The translations under genes were made by a program, and so were the position numbers. DNA of 64,000 nt from positions 186,001 to 250,000 of the forward strand of contig CAWJON010000001.1 in assembly GCA_963844565.1 (NCBI GenBank). Direction: 5' to 3'. The notes beneath the pieces are model-generated. The model was not told the origin of the DNA. It saw only the letters and a program-made list of their open reading frames with translations, and did no database searches. Positions 1-8,757 of the stretch are shown piece by piece. Source of the DNA: JAFEDN01 sp963844565. GTDB taxonomy: Bacteria; Pseudomonadota; Gammaproteobacteria; Coxiellales; Coxiellaceae. The number at the start of each line of letters is the position of its first letter. Positions within the stretch are counted from its first letter, which is position 1.

Positions 1-130
1 GATTAAAGTCGCTCTCCGGGTTAAGTGACACCATAATCATGTCGATTAAAAATTAAAAAATGATAAAGTAGTTTAAGAAACATGATATATTACATATGGT
101 GTTAACTTTTCTGGCAGAAGAGGTTTGATT

Positions 131-679
131 ATGAGCAATCATTCCGATTTCCATGGACATTCAAAAGTAGTAAGGTCAAAAGAAGATATTGACTTAACTT
201 TGCAAAAAAAATTTTCTAAAGAAGTAATAGAGATTTGCCAACCCATCCATAATTCTTTTAATGTCACTTATTTTTGTCATTCTCGCGCATTCCATGATGG
301 AAAATTTGCCACTTTGCTGACACATCCAGAGGTAAAAGAATATCTTTTAATTAAAAAAGATCCGATTCAATTTAGTGACAGCCCACTTCCCAAGACTCAT
401 AACCTATTACTAACTACTTTTGAACGAGAAAAAATTTTAAAAGATATGGTTCTTAAAAAAGTGAAAATTCCAGGTCGTTTAGGCGATGCTTGGATATCTC
501 AACGTGAGTTTGAGTGTCTACAGTATGCAGATAAAAATCTTTCTTTAAAAGAGATAGCAAAATATATGAAGCTTTCTCCTTGAACCGTAGAAACCTATTT
601 TAACAATTTAAAAAATAAACTTGGAGTTCAAAAAAGAAACCAATTAACTATGAAGGAATTTACTTATGGATTCAAATAA
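131..679 (+). pseudogene. LuxR-type HTH regulator interrupted by a stop codon
   Basis: The frame opens at ATG 131, well placed behind AGAAGAGG (116-123), and meets TGA at 581-583. The residues before the stop (SLKEIAKYMKLSP) and those read in the same frame after it (TVETYFNNLKNKLGVQ, to TAA 677-679) together make one LuxR/GerE helix-turn-helix. The stop replaces the residue just before TVETY, where LuxR proteins usually carry Arg, Lys or Ser. A single CGA to TGA change would explain it. The N-terminal 130 residues resemble no ligand domain I can name. A second LuxR-type gene lies at the other edge of the window. Without the recognition helix the product should not bind DNA. Translation starting at TTG 125 is possible but too close to the ribosome-binding site. 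Confidence 0.8.
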
Positions 680-818
680 TACAAGCCAGGTTATCCTGAA
701 ATTGCTGGCGGACTGGAACGAGGTCTATTTAATGCCATACCGCACGAGTGATTTTCAACCGAAAGATGGAGAGTTTGTTGTCGAAGGACGTGTAGGGGCA
801 AGCGCCTTTATACAATAA
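666..818 (+). CDS. Small hypothetical protein (50 aa)
   Basis: ATG 666 follows AAGGAA (653-658) at a good distance and the frame runs 50 codons to TAA 816-818. It overlaps the last 14 bases of the broken LuxR frame, so the two would be translationally coupled. The protein (starts MDSNNTSQVILKLLADWNEV, ends GRVGASAFIQ) has ordinary amino-acid composition and no membrane segment. I do not recognise it. It may be a complete small protein or the 5' end of a longer gene whose remainder is lost, since nothing in the following 40 bases extends it. Confidence 0.4.
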   Translation: MDSNNTSQVILKLLADWNEVYLMPYRTSDFQPKDGEFVVEGRVGASAFIQ

Positions 819-857
819 TAGTCGTGGAATGAGCTGGGGACACACTGCGGGAATAAA

Positions 858-3362
858 TTACAAACGGCAAGGGGCGATTTGATATTGTTCCGTCAATTCA
901 TTCACCGTGGTTTTAATTTGCTCCTTAGTTGTTAGATGCGTATCCTGATGATGAAATAGGCCAAACATTTCTTTGTAAGTAAAACAGCCTAAGATGGCGT
1001 GATCGTTGGTTTGTCGCCATTTTTCCTGAGCTTGTAAGTCAACGTTTAATTTTAGAAAAAAAGTTAGGCTGGCTAATTTATAATAATCTTTTAATTTAAT
1101 TTGGAAAAATCTAAACCACGCGATTCGATTATCAATGTTGTCGCCTTGTTTGATATCCGGCAAATCTTTATCGACACTAAATATTTGCACAATTCGCGCG
1201 TGACCAACACACCAGCTGAGTAAAGTATTTCTAAATGCAGTTTTGGGATTGGGAAATATCAATTGCTGAGGTTCTTTTGCTTCTTCAGGAAACATAAATT
1301 GAAGATGCTTCCATCCATCACTTTCCAACAAAAATGGACGACTATTTTCTGTTTTTGGCTGAAAAGTATCAACTGATTTTATGAGAGATTTTTTCATTTT
1401 AGTCAGTTGAACTTTATATTCTTGAGTGACCTCAGGTAAATATCGTCTTAATTCAGCATGTATTTTTTGTTGAAAAAATGAAATGCTGATATCTACTTCA
1501 TAATCATCCAATTCAAAATTTAACTTTAAACCCAACCCAGATAATAAAGTAGAAAAAATGGATTTATTCTTTTCTGGAAAATTCGGAGACTGAAGAAAAT
1601 AAAAGCAAGCTGTTTTTATCTGTTCATAATCAATTTTATTGATACCCACAATGTTTCTTTCAATTTCTTTAGCGATAGCAACGGGTAAGCTCGTAGAAAA
1701 TTCTTTATTTAGTTGAACATATTGATGATGCAAGAGAGCAAGATCATAAAAGAAAAGGCTCAGCGCAAAAGGTATATTGGTAGTTTTCTCTTGCTTTGTT
1801 TTCCCATAAAAGTGGTCACACAAATAGATTATATTTCTTAGATAGGCTTCCTCATTAATTACCCCGATACAAGCAAGATAATGGATAATCATACCAAATT
1901 TTTTTAAGGAAATTTTCCCATGAAGCTCTTTTTTAAAATGCTTAATACTATGAATTATTTGCGCGCTCAAACTGCGAGCATTAGGGGTTAATTGCATTTC
2001 TTTGATAAAAAATAAGGCATCTAACAAGCCCTGGTAATTTATAATTATCTTGGATATTACAATACTAATTCCTTTAAAGAATAAAGGATTGCTTATTAAC
2101 GCAAGGAAACCTTCATAACCATTAACAAAAAAATTATATTTATTACTGAAATAATTTGATATTATTTCTTGCTCAGGGAATAATTTTTCTAGGACACTAT
2201 AATATGAATTTATTGCGTCCGAATTACAGGAGCTATTAAAGAAGTTACCAATAAAGTTTTTAGCGGAACGATCAAAAAACATAGGGTCATTTTTTGCTAG
2301 AAAAATAAAGGATCGTTGCTTTTCATCGGATATTTTTTCTAGATAGTCAAGCGCATTTATTCTATATGATTCTTTTTTAAGAGAATCGCTTTCTTTTTTA
2401 TAAAGATCATAATAAAGAACAATAACTGCACTATAAATATAATTAATATAAGGAAAAGCTTTTAATTTTTCTGCCGAGGTTGTAGTTAAAAACTTCAGGA
2501 AATGATTTAAAATCGCTTCAGTGTGATTTTCATAAAAACTAAGATTGGCACATAATTTCATATAAGAAAAAAATTCTTCAATCATGTCTGGAGCAGTCAG
2601 TAATTGAATTGATTTTTCTATGTCTTGTTCAACGCCAAGCCCGCGAGCATATAAATATGATAAAGAAATATTAGCATTTTTGCTTTGAGATTTTTTTAAA
2701 TAGTGTGCGGCCAGCTTGAAGTCAGGATAATCATCTTCCGTACCATTTAACAAAATCACACCATAATGACAACAAGACCTTTCGTAGACAGATTTTTCTA
2801 CTTTTGAAAAGTTTGGTTTATATGTAAAAGCAAATTGGTATAATTTTTTTGCTTTAGCATAACGAATGGGCTCTGGATCGATTATATTTCTAATGTGGGA
2901 GTTAGCCAGTAATGAAAAAATTAAAAAACCACACTCGTTGATAAGAAACTGATTGGAAATGATTGTCTCTTCCAACGTGCTAATTCTTTGAAAATCTTTT
3001 TTTTCAAACAGTTTGAGTATCAAATCAACTAATAGTTTTTCGTTATGTTGCAAGTAGGTTTTGGCTAATTCTGGAAGATTTTTTTCTTCCAGATTTTCAA
3101 AAAACATAGAACACATTAATTTATGAAGATGTTCAGATAAAAAATATGGAGGAGTTTCCGGTTTCGCATTAGAAAGGTTTTTCAACCAAATAGCCAGAAT
3201 AGGATCGTTTTTGTTTAGTTTATTTAACTCAAGTATCAAACCTGCGCTTACCTTTTTTGCTCTTTTTCTTGCTTGATTCTTTATATTTATTGGCGTTTTA
3301 TCCAATTTATAGAGCTTATCCACAAATCCAAAAAATTCTTCGATACCCTTAAGAATTTCCAA
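858..3362 (-). CDS. Large helical-repeat protein with Sel1-like segment
   Basis: An 834-residue, Lys/Leu/Ile-rich, almost wholly helical protein without signal peptide or membrane segment. Residues about 165-260 carry Sel1/TPR-like units (YAKAKKLYQFAF, then HYLKKSQSKNANISLSYLYARGLGV, then DIEKSIQLL), the solenoid type common in Legionella and Coxiella host-interaction proteins. The rest is unrecognised. The only standard start is TTG 3362, which lacks a ribosome-binding site. An ATG at 3448 followed by a run of eight A would extend the protein by 29 residues if the run were nine, so the true start may be hidden by a one-base indel. Function unknown; a host-directed role is inference only. Confidence 0.75.
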   Translation of the reverse strand: MEILKGIEEFFGFVDKLYKLDKTPINIKNQARKRAKKVSAGLILELNKLNKNDPILAIWLKNLSNAKPETPPYFLSEHLHKLMCSMFFENLEEKNLPELAKTYLQHNEKLLVDLILKLFEKKDFQRISTLEETIISNQFLINECGFLIFSLLANSHIRNIIDPEPIRYAKAKKLYQFAFTYKPNFSKVEKSVYERSCCHYGVILLNGTEDDYPDFKLAAHYLKKSQSKNANISLSYLYARGLGVEQDIEKSIQLLTAPDMIEEFFSYMKLCANLSFYENHTEAILNHFLKFLTTTSAEKLKAFPYINYIYSAVIVLYYDLYKKESDSLKKESYRINALDYLEKISDEKQRSFIFLAKNDPMFFDRSAKNFIGNFFNSSCNSDAINSYYSVLEKLFPEQEIISNYFSNKYNFFVNGYEGFLALISNPLFFKGISIVISKIIINYQGLLDALFFIKEMQLTPNARSLSAQIIHSIKHFKKELHGKISLKKFGMIIHYLACIGVINEEAYLRNIIYLCDHFYGKTKQEKTTNIPFALSLFFYDLALLHHQYVQLNKEFSTSLPVAIAKEIERNIVGINKIDYEQIKTACFYFLQSPNFPEKNKSIFSTLLSGLGLKLNFELDDYEVDISISFFQQKIHAELRRYLPEVTQEYKVQLTKMKKSLIKSVDTFQPKTENSRPFLLESDGWKHLQFMFPEEAKEPQQLIFPNPKTAFRNTLLSWCVGHARIVQIFSVDKDLPDIKQGDNIDNRIAWFRFFQIKLKDYYKLASLTFFLKLNVDLQAQEKWRQTNDHAILGCFTYKEMFGLFHHQDTHLTTKEQIKTTVNELTEQYQIAPCRL

Positions 3363-3616
3363 ATTAAAGAACTGCTTGGATTCAGTTGGGGTTTCTAAAC
3401 GTGCAAGTATTTTGGAAATATTTGGCAGTGCTGTTTCTTTTTTTTCATATTTTTTTAATTTATTTCAAATAAGATGTGTTATTGCATTCAACAGTCAATC
3501 AACGTAGGTGTTAGCAATATACTCTGTTTAATCTTATATTACAAGCTGCACGCCATTAAAAATGTATCATGATCATTTGCTTATTTTATAAAATATGTCG
3601 ATGGTTAGAAATCCCC

Positions 3617-4633
3617 TCACTCTTTAATTAACTGCAAAAACTGCGTTACTTCTTCCGCAGAGGTATCAAAGCTGGTCACGAGTCTAACCAAACCCGTTTT
3701 TTCATCCCAAGTATAATAGGGAAATATAGTTTGCGTGGCGGCGATTGTTTCCGCAGAAAAATAAGCAAATATTTGATTGGTTTCAACTGGGTAAGCGGAG
3801 ACAATATTCGATTTAGATAATCCGGCCGCCAACAACAGCGACATCTCATTGGCATGCGCCGCATTCCGATACCAAATTTGATCGCGCAAATAAGGGATAA
3901 ATTGCGCGCTTAAAAAGCGCATCTTAGAATGCAATTGTAAACTTTGTTTTCGAATATATTCAAACTCAAGCGCCAAATCTTTGCGAAAGAAAATGATGGC
4001 TTCGCCAAACAACAAACCATTTTTGGTGCCGCCAAAAGACAACACATCAACTCCCGCTTCTGCGGTCAAACTTTTTAAGGATTGTTTTAGAGCCACCGCT
4101 GCATTCGCTAAGCGGCAACCGTCCATGTGTAGGTACAACTGATTCTTTTTACAGGTTTCAGCAATTTTTTGTATTTCTTGGAGCGTGTAAACGGTTCCAC
4201 ATTCAGTGGATTGCGCAATACTAACAACCTTGGGTTTATTGTTATGTATACCGACAAAAGCGGCTCTTTGACATTCCTCCTCAATCTGCAGAGAAGTCAA
4301 TTTCCCTTGTTGGTGTGGAACGGTAATAAAACTGCAACCCACCGCATTCTGGACTGAACCCACTTCCTGTGTAGCAATATGACTGATGTTAGAACAAATA
4401 ATAGCTTGATGACTACGCGTTATTGCCTTAAAGGCGACGGTATTGGCTGCTGTTCCATTATAAACGAAATAAGGAGTTGATTGATCACCAAAAGTCTCTT
4501 TGAGCAGCGAAATAGCTTCTGCAGTGTAAGAATCATTTCCATAAGAGGATGCATGATGCGTATTTGCAGAACAAATAGCCGCCATCACTTCTGCACAAAC
4601 CCCAGAATAATTATCACTGCCAAACGATTTCAT
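3617..4633 (-). CDS. ltaE: Low-specificity L-threonine aldolase
   Basis: PLP enzyme of fold type I that cleaves L-threonine or L-allo-threonine to glycine and acetaldehyde in the cytoplasm. At 338 residues it has the usual length. It opens with the SDNYSG motif typical of the Pseudomonas-type enzymes. It has YNGTAANTVA near residue 60, HMDGCRLANA near 170 with the PLP-contacting Asp, and FGGTKNG near 200 holding the Schiff-base lysine. ATG 4633 is preceded by AAGGA. It stands alone, divergent from the kdp operon. Nothing suggests damage. Confidence 0.93.
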   Translation of the reverse strand: MKSFGSDNYSGVCAEVMAAICSANTHHASSYGNDSYTAEAISLLKETFGDQSTPYFVYNGTAANTVAFKAITRSHQAIICSNISHIATQEVGSVQNAVGCSFITVPHQQGKLTSLQIEEECQRAAFVGIHNNKPKVVSIAQSTECGTVYTLQEIQKIAETCKKNQLYLHMDGCRLANAAVALKQSLKSLTAEAGVDVLSFGGTKNGLLFGEAIIFFRKDLALEFEYIRKQSLQLHSKMRFLSAQFIPYLRDQIWYRNAAHANEMSLLLAAGLSKSNIVSAYPVETNQIFAYFSAETIAATQTIFPYYTWDEKTGLVRLVTSFDTSAEEVTQFLQLIKE

Positions 4634-4698
4634 TTTTTTTCCTTACTTTGCATTTAAGTTTTCAATTCTATCCTACTTTCCATCCCCCTGCGTACTAC

Positions 4699-4735
4699 AA
4701 AGTCTGATGACTTTGTGCTAGAAGACTTATATAAT
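4699..4735 (+). promoter_or_regulatory. Candidate kdp promoter with overlapping operator dyad
   Basis: TATAAT at 4730-4735 is a good -10 box 34 bases upstream of the first kdp-operon ORF. No good -35 hexamer sits at the right distance. That place is instead taken by a perfect dyad, AAAGTC (4699-4704), TGAT, GACTTT (4709-4714). A weak -35 covered by a dyad suits an activator-dependent or repressor-controlled promoter. Which protein binds is unknown, because no kdpE is present in the window. Confidence 0.4.
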
Positions 4736-4768
4736 ATCGAAATAGGTACAATAATAATTGGATAAAAA

Positions 4769-4861
4769 ATGGACATACTGTGCATTGGAGTAATTGTTGT
4801 TTGTGGAGCGATATCATTTTGGTTAATTCGCGCCTGTGCCTTGCTCGGAGAAAAAAAATGA
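4769..4861 (+). CDS. 30-aa single-span membrane peptide at the head of the kdp operon
   Basis: ATG 4769 opens a 30-codon frame ending in TGA 4859-4861, which overlaps the kdpF ATG (4858) as ATGA. The peptide has one hydrophobic helix (about residues 4-24, with Cys, Gly and Ile) and a charged LLGEKK tail. It is not KdpF, which is the next ORF. Tight coupling to kdpF suggests it is made with the K+ pump. Its role is unknown; a small accessory or stabilising subunit is inference. A weak GGA at 4760-4762 may serve as ribosome-binding site. Confidence 0.55.
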   Translation: MDILCIGVIVVCGAISFWLIRACALLGEKK

Positions 4862-4950
4862 TGTGGCTATACATCCTTTCCGGGGTAGTATCTGCTTTTT
4901 TGCTGGTTTACCTGGTCATCGCGTTACTTAAACCTGAGTACTTTTCGTGA
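4858..4950 (+). CDS. kdpF: Potassium-transporting ATPase subunit KdpF
   Basis: A 30-residue peptide with one membrane helix and the KdpF pattern: aromatic start (MMWLYILSG), a hydrophobic run, LVYLVIALLKPE and a short polar end. KdpF is known to stabilise the KdpABC complex in the inner membrane. Its start overlaps the stop of the preceding 30-aa ORF, and its TGA (4948-4950) overlaps the GTG start of kdpA, so the three are translationally coupled. AGAAAAAAAA precedes the ATG, with no clear Shine-Dalgarno sequence. Confidence 0.85.
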   Translation: MMWLYILSGVVSAFLLVYLVIALLKPEYFS

Positions 4951-6710
4951 TTGGAAACGTTTTTTTACAATTATGTCTATTACTTGGAATCATTTTAGTT
5001 CTTGCCCAACCGCTCGGTTGGTACATGGCGCAAGTTTTTCAAGGCAAGCCTGTTTGGATCAATAAGTTCGGCGAAACAATAGAATTAAATATCTATCGCA
5101 TTTGCGGAATTAGTAAAAACGACGAAATGCACTGGAAGCAATTTGCTTTTTCTGCGCTTATTTTTAATTTAATTAGTGTCGTATTCGTTTACTTGATTCT
5201 ACGCATCCAATATTGGCTCCCGCTAAATCCACAACATTTTTCTAATGTCAGCCCTTTGACCGCTTTAAATATCGCTTTTAGTTTTATGACCAATACCAAT
5301 TGGCAAACCTATTCAGGAGAAAATACACTAAGTTATCTCACCCAAGCGCTAGCGCTGGCCGTACAAAACTTTTTTTCAGCAGCCACTGCGCTTGCCGTGT
5401 TAATGGCATTGATTAGGGGACTCACTCGTCATACCAGCGATACTTTAGGAAATTTTTGGGTAGATATTACTCGTGCAATTTTGTATATTCTGCTCCCCCT
5501 TTCTTTCTTGCTGGCTATTCTTTTAATGAGCCAAGGGGTTATCCAGAATTTCAGTAGTTATAAAGTGGTAAAAACCATTACCCCTCAAAATACTTTGGTG
5601 TCTTCACTTGATACAAAAACGCAAATTCTTCCCATGGGACCGGTTGCTTCCCAAGAAGCTATAAAAGAATTGGGAACCAACGGCGGCGGTTTTTTTAATG
5701 CAAATTCTGCTCATCCCTTTGAAAATCCTACTCCTTTCAGCAATTTTCTAGAAATGTTAGCCATATTACTTATTCCTGCCGCTTTGTGCTGTACCCTGGG
5801 TTGTCTAGTTGGCGACTCTCGTCAAGGATGGACCATTTTAACCGCTATGACGCTGATTTTTCTAATCATGGTTAGTTTGACGCTTTATGCCGAACAGCAT
5901 GGGAATCCTGTTCTTACGATAGCCGGAGCTGACCAAACAGCCAGCAATTATCAATCCGGCGGCAATATGGAAGGAAAAGAAACTCGTTTCGGCCCGATTG
6001 GTTCAGCATTGTTTGCGACAATCACCACCGCCACTTCATGCGGGGCAGTGAATTCAATGCATGATTCCTTTACTCCGCTGGGCGGTTTAGTTCCCATGGC
6101 GCTGATGCAAATCGGTGAAGTGGTCTTTGGTGGCGTTGGTTCAGGACTTTATGGGATGTTAATTTTCGCGATTCTTGCCGTTTTTATTTCTGGATTAATG
6201 ATTGGTCGAACCCCCGAATATTTAGGTAAAAAAATAGAAGTATTTGAGATGAAAATGACTTCTATCATCATCTTGATTTTACCGTTCTTAATCCTGATGG
6301 GATCGAGTGTGGCATTAATGACTCGGGCAGGAACTTCCGGCATTCTCAACCCTGGAACGCACGGCTTTAGTGAAGTGCTTTATGCTTTTTCATCTACTGC
6401 AAATAACAACGGCAGCGCCTTTGAAGGTCTTACCGCTACCTCGTCTTTCTATCAAATAATATTTAGTTTCGTTATGTTGATTGGGCGGTTTTGGACACTG
6501 ATACCCATTTTGGCCATTGCCGGTTCTTTGGCTGCCAAGAAAAAAGTTCCATTCACCAGCGGTTCTTTGCCTACCCACGGCCCACTTTTTATCGCACTGT
6601 TGATTGGCACCGTTATTTTGGTAGGCGCGCTTACGTATTTCCCGGCTTTAGCCCTCGGCCCTATCGTAGAACAAATTACGTTACATTGGCATTTCCATCA
6701 ATCGTTATGA
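4947..6710 (+). CDS. kdpA: Potassium-transporting ATPase subunit A (ion-conducting)
   Basis: KdpA is the K+-selective channel-like subunit of the KdpFABC pump, related to Trk/Ktr transporters with four pore repeats. The 587-residue protein shows about ten membrane segments and the selectivity-loop signatures MTNTNWQTYSGE near residue 115, GTNGGGFFNANSAHPFENP near 245, TTATSCGAVNSMHDSFTP near 360 and STANNNGSAF near 480. GTG 4947 is chosen because it overlaps the kdpF stop and gives the standard N-terminus. The last four bases overlap kdpB (ATGA). Confidence 0.97.
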   Translation: MIGNVFLQLCLLLGIILVLAQPLGWYMAQVFQGKPVWINKFGETIELNIYRICGISKNDEMHWKQFAFSALIFNLISVVFVYLILRIQYWLPLNPQHFSNVSPLTALNIAFSFMTNTNWQTYSGENTLSYLTQALALAVQNFFSAATALAVLMALIRGLTRHTSDTLGNFWVDITRAILYILLPLSFLLAILLMSQGVIQNFSSYKVVKTITPQNTLVSSLDTKTQILPMGPVASQEAIKELGTNGGGFFNANSAHPFENPTPFSNFLEMLAILLIPAALCCTLGCLVGDSRQGWTILTAMTLIFLIMVSLTLYAEQHGNPVLTIAGADQTASNYQSGGNMEGKETRFGPIGSALFATITTATSCGAVNSMHDSFTPLGGLVPMALMQIGEVVFGGVGSGLYGMLIFAILAVFISGLMIGRTPEYLGKKIEVFEMKMTSIIILILPFLILMGSSVALMTRAGTSGILNPGTHGFSEVLYAFSSTANNNGSAFEGLTATSSFYQIIFSFVMLIGRFWTLIPILAIAGSLAAKKKVPFTSGSLPTHGPLFIALLIGTVILVGALTYFPALALGPIVEQITLHWHFHQSL

Positions 6711-8749
6711 ACAAAAAATTATTAAAATCCGCTACCATTGATGCTTTTAAAAAGCTATCTCCACGCATGCAAATGCGCAACCCCGTCATGTTTGTTGTCT
6801 ATGTCGGCAGCTGGTTAACCACATTAATTTTATTGACCTCTTTTTTTCAAACCAGCGAGGAGCATTTTAGTTATATTTTTGGCATTACCATTTGGTTATG
6901 GTTTACCGTATTATTTGCCAACTTTGCGGAAGCGGTGGCGGAAGGCCGCAGCAAAGCACAAGCTACCTTTTTACGCGGCGCCAAAAAAGATGTGACTGCA
7001 AAGAAAATGCATGATGCTAAATATGGTTCATCTTATGAACTTGTTTCAGCCTTAGAGCTTCGCAAAGGGGATATTGTTTTAGTTGAAGCCAGAGATCTTA
7101 TCCCAGCCGATGGTGAAGTGATTGAAGGGGTTGCCTCGGTGAACGAAAGTGCGATTACTGGAGAGTCAGCTCCGGTCATTCGAGAATCTGGCGGCGATTT
7201 TTGTTCAGTTACCGGTGGTACGTTGGTACTTTCTGATTGGATTGTGGTTCGCATCACGGTGAATCCCGGAGAAGCGTTTTTAGATCGCATGATCTCGATG
7301 GTCGAAGGCGCCAAACGCAAAAAAACCCCCAATGAATTGGCATTAACGATCCTACTCGTGGCGCTGACTCTGATCTTTCTTATGGTCACTGTCTCATTGT
7401 TGCCCTTCTCAATATTCGCAGTAACGGCGAACCATGCGGGCAAAGTGGTCGGTATTACCACGTTAATTGCTTTGTTAGTGTGTTTAATCCCAACGACAAT
7501 CGGCGGACTGTTATCTGCAATCGGGATCGCCGGCATGAGCCGCATGATGCACCATCGAATTATTGCAACCTCAGGCAGAGCAGTGGAAGCGGCTGGCGAC
7601 GTTGATGTTTTACTGTTAGATAAAACGGGTACGATTACGCTTGGCAACCGTCAGGCAGCAAGTTTTATTCCGATTACCGGAGTCAGTGAACAAACTCTGG
7701 CGGACACGGCTCAACTCGCCTCTTTGGCGGATGAAACCCCCGAAGGTCGTAGTATCGTGATCTTAGCAAAAGAACGATTCAATTTACGAGAAAGAGATAT
7801 TAATGCCCTAGGGGCAACTTTTGTCCCTTTTACCGCATATACGCGCATGAGCGGTGTAAACCTTGGGGATCGCCAGATCCGTAAAGGCGCTGTCGAAGCC
7901 ATTAGAAAACATGTTGCTTTATTGGGCGGTACTTTTCCCGAAGAGGCCGTGATTTTAGCGGAAGAAGTGGCAAGAAGAGGCAGCACACCCTTGATTGTGA
8001 CTGATGGCCCACGCGTTTTGGGTGTCATTGAATTAAAAGATGTCGTTAAAGGCGGGATAAAAGAACGCTTTGCAGAACTAAGACGGATGGGAATTAAAAC
8101 CATTATTATCACCGGAGATAATCCGCTCACTGCGGCAGCAATTGCTGCTGAAGCTGGGGTTGATGATTTTCTTGCGGAAGCAACTCCCGCAGCTAAATTA
8201 GAGTTAATTCGCCAACATCAAGCTCAAGGGAAACTGGTAGCAATGACTGGCGATGGCACCAATGACGCCCCTGCGTTAGCACAAGCCGACGTGGCGGTTG
8301 CCATGAATTCGGGCACACAAGCCGCCAAAGAAGCCAGTAACATGGTGGACTTAGACTCAAATCCAACCAAATTGATTGAAGTGGTTGAAATTGGGAAACA
8401 GATGTTGATGACACGCGGTAGCTTGACCACTTTTAGTTTAGCGAATGATGTCGCCAAATATTTTGCCATTATTCCTGCGGCTTTTAGTGCTACCTATCCG
8501 CAATTAGAAGCATTAAATATTATGCACTTGGCCTCACCTGCCTCCGCTATTCTCTCAGCAATTATTTTTAATGCGTTGATCATCGTTTTCTTGGTTCCCT
8601 TGGCGATAAAAGGCGTTAAATATCGTCCATTGGGCGCCGCTTTTTTGTTAAGAAGGAATTTAATTGTTTATGGGCTAGGAGGCATTATCACCCCATTTAT
8701 TGGCATTAAAGTGATCGATTTGCTTTTACAATGGTCGGGATTTGTATAG
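6707..8749 (+). CDS. kdpB: Potassium-transporting ATPase subunit B (P-type ATPase)
   Basis: Catalytic P-type ATPase subunit that drives K+ uptake. From ATG 6707, which overlaps the kdpA stop as ATGA, the protein is 680 residues, the family length. Visible motifs are the actuator TGESAPV near residue 150, the phosphorylated Asp 305 in DKTGT, the nucleotide-binding KGA region near 390, TGDNPLTA near 470 and the hinge MTGDGTNDAPAL near 515. An in-frame start further upstream at 6491 would lie inside kdpA and adds unrelated sequence, so it is not used. Confidence 0.97.
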   Translation: MNKKLLKSATIDAFKKLSPRMQMRNPVMFVVYVGSWLTTLILLTSFFQTSEEHFSYIFGITIWLWFTVLFANFAEAVAEGRSKAQATFLRGAKKDVTAKKMHDAKYGSSYELVSALELRKGDIVLVEARDLIPADGEVIEGVASVNESAITGESAPVIRESGGDFCSVTGGTLVLSDWIVVRITVNPGEAFLDRMISMVEGAKRKKTPNELALTILLVALTLIFLMVTVSLLPFSIFAVTANHAGKVVGITTLIALLVCLIPTTIGGLLSAIGIAGMSRMMHHRIIATSGRAVEAAGDVDVLLLDKTGTITLGNRQAASFIPITGVSEQTLADTAQLASLADETPEGRSIVILAKERFNLRERDINALGATFVPFTAYTRMSGVNLGDRQIRKGAVEAIRKHVALLGGTFPEEAVILAEEVARRGSTPLIVTDGPRVLGVIELKDVVKGGIKERFAELRRMGIKTIIITGDNPLTAAAIAAEAGVDDFLAEATPAAKLELIRQHQAQGKLVAMTGDGTNDAPALAQADVAVAMNSGTQAAKEASNMVDLDSNPTKLIEVVEIGKQMLMTRGSLTTFSLANDVAKYFAIIPAAFSATYPQLEALNIMHLASPASAILSAIIFNALIIVFLVPLAIKGVKYRPLGAAFLLRRNLIVYGLGGIITPFIGIKVIDLLLQWSGFV

Positions 8750-8757
8750 GATCAATT

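Noticed and set aside
6491..6706. Extended N-terminus of KdpB
   Set aside because: It lies within kdpA in another frame and has no likeness to KdpB; the ATGA overlap start is standard.
7033..7647. Long minus-strand frame (204 codons) inside kdpB, and others at 7711 and 8224
   Set aside because: They are shadows of a GC-richer conserved gene, with low-complexity Ser/Thr/Ile composition and no ribosome-binding site.
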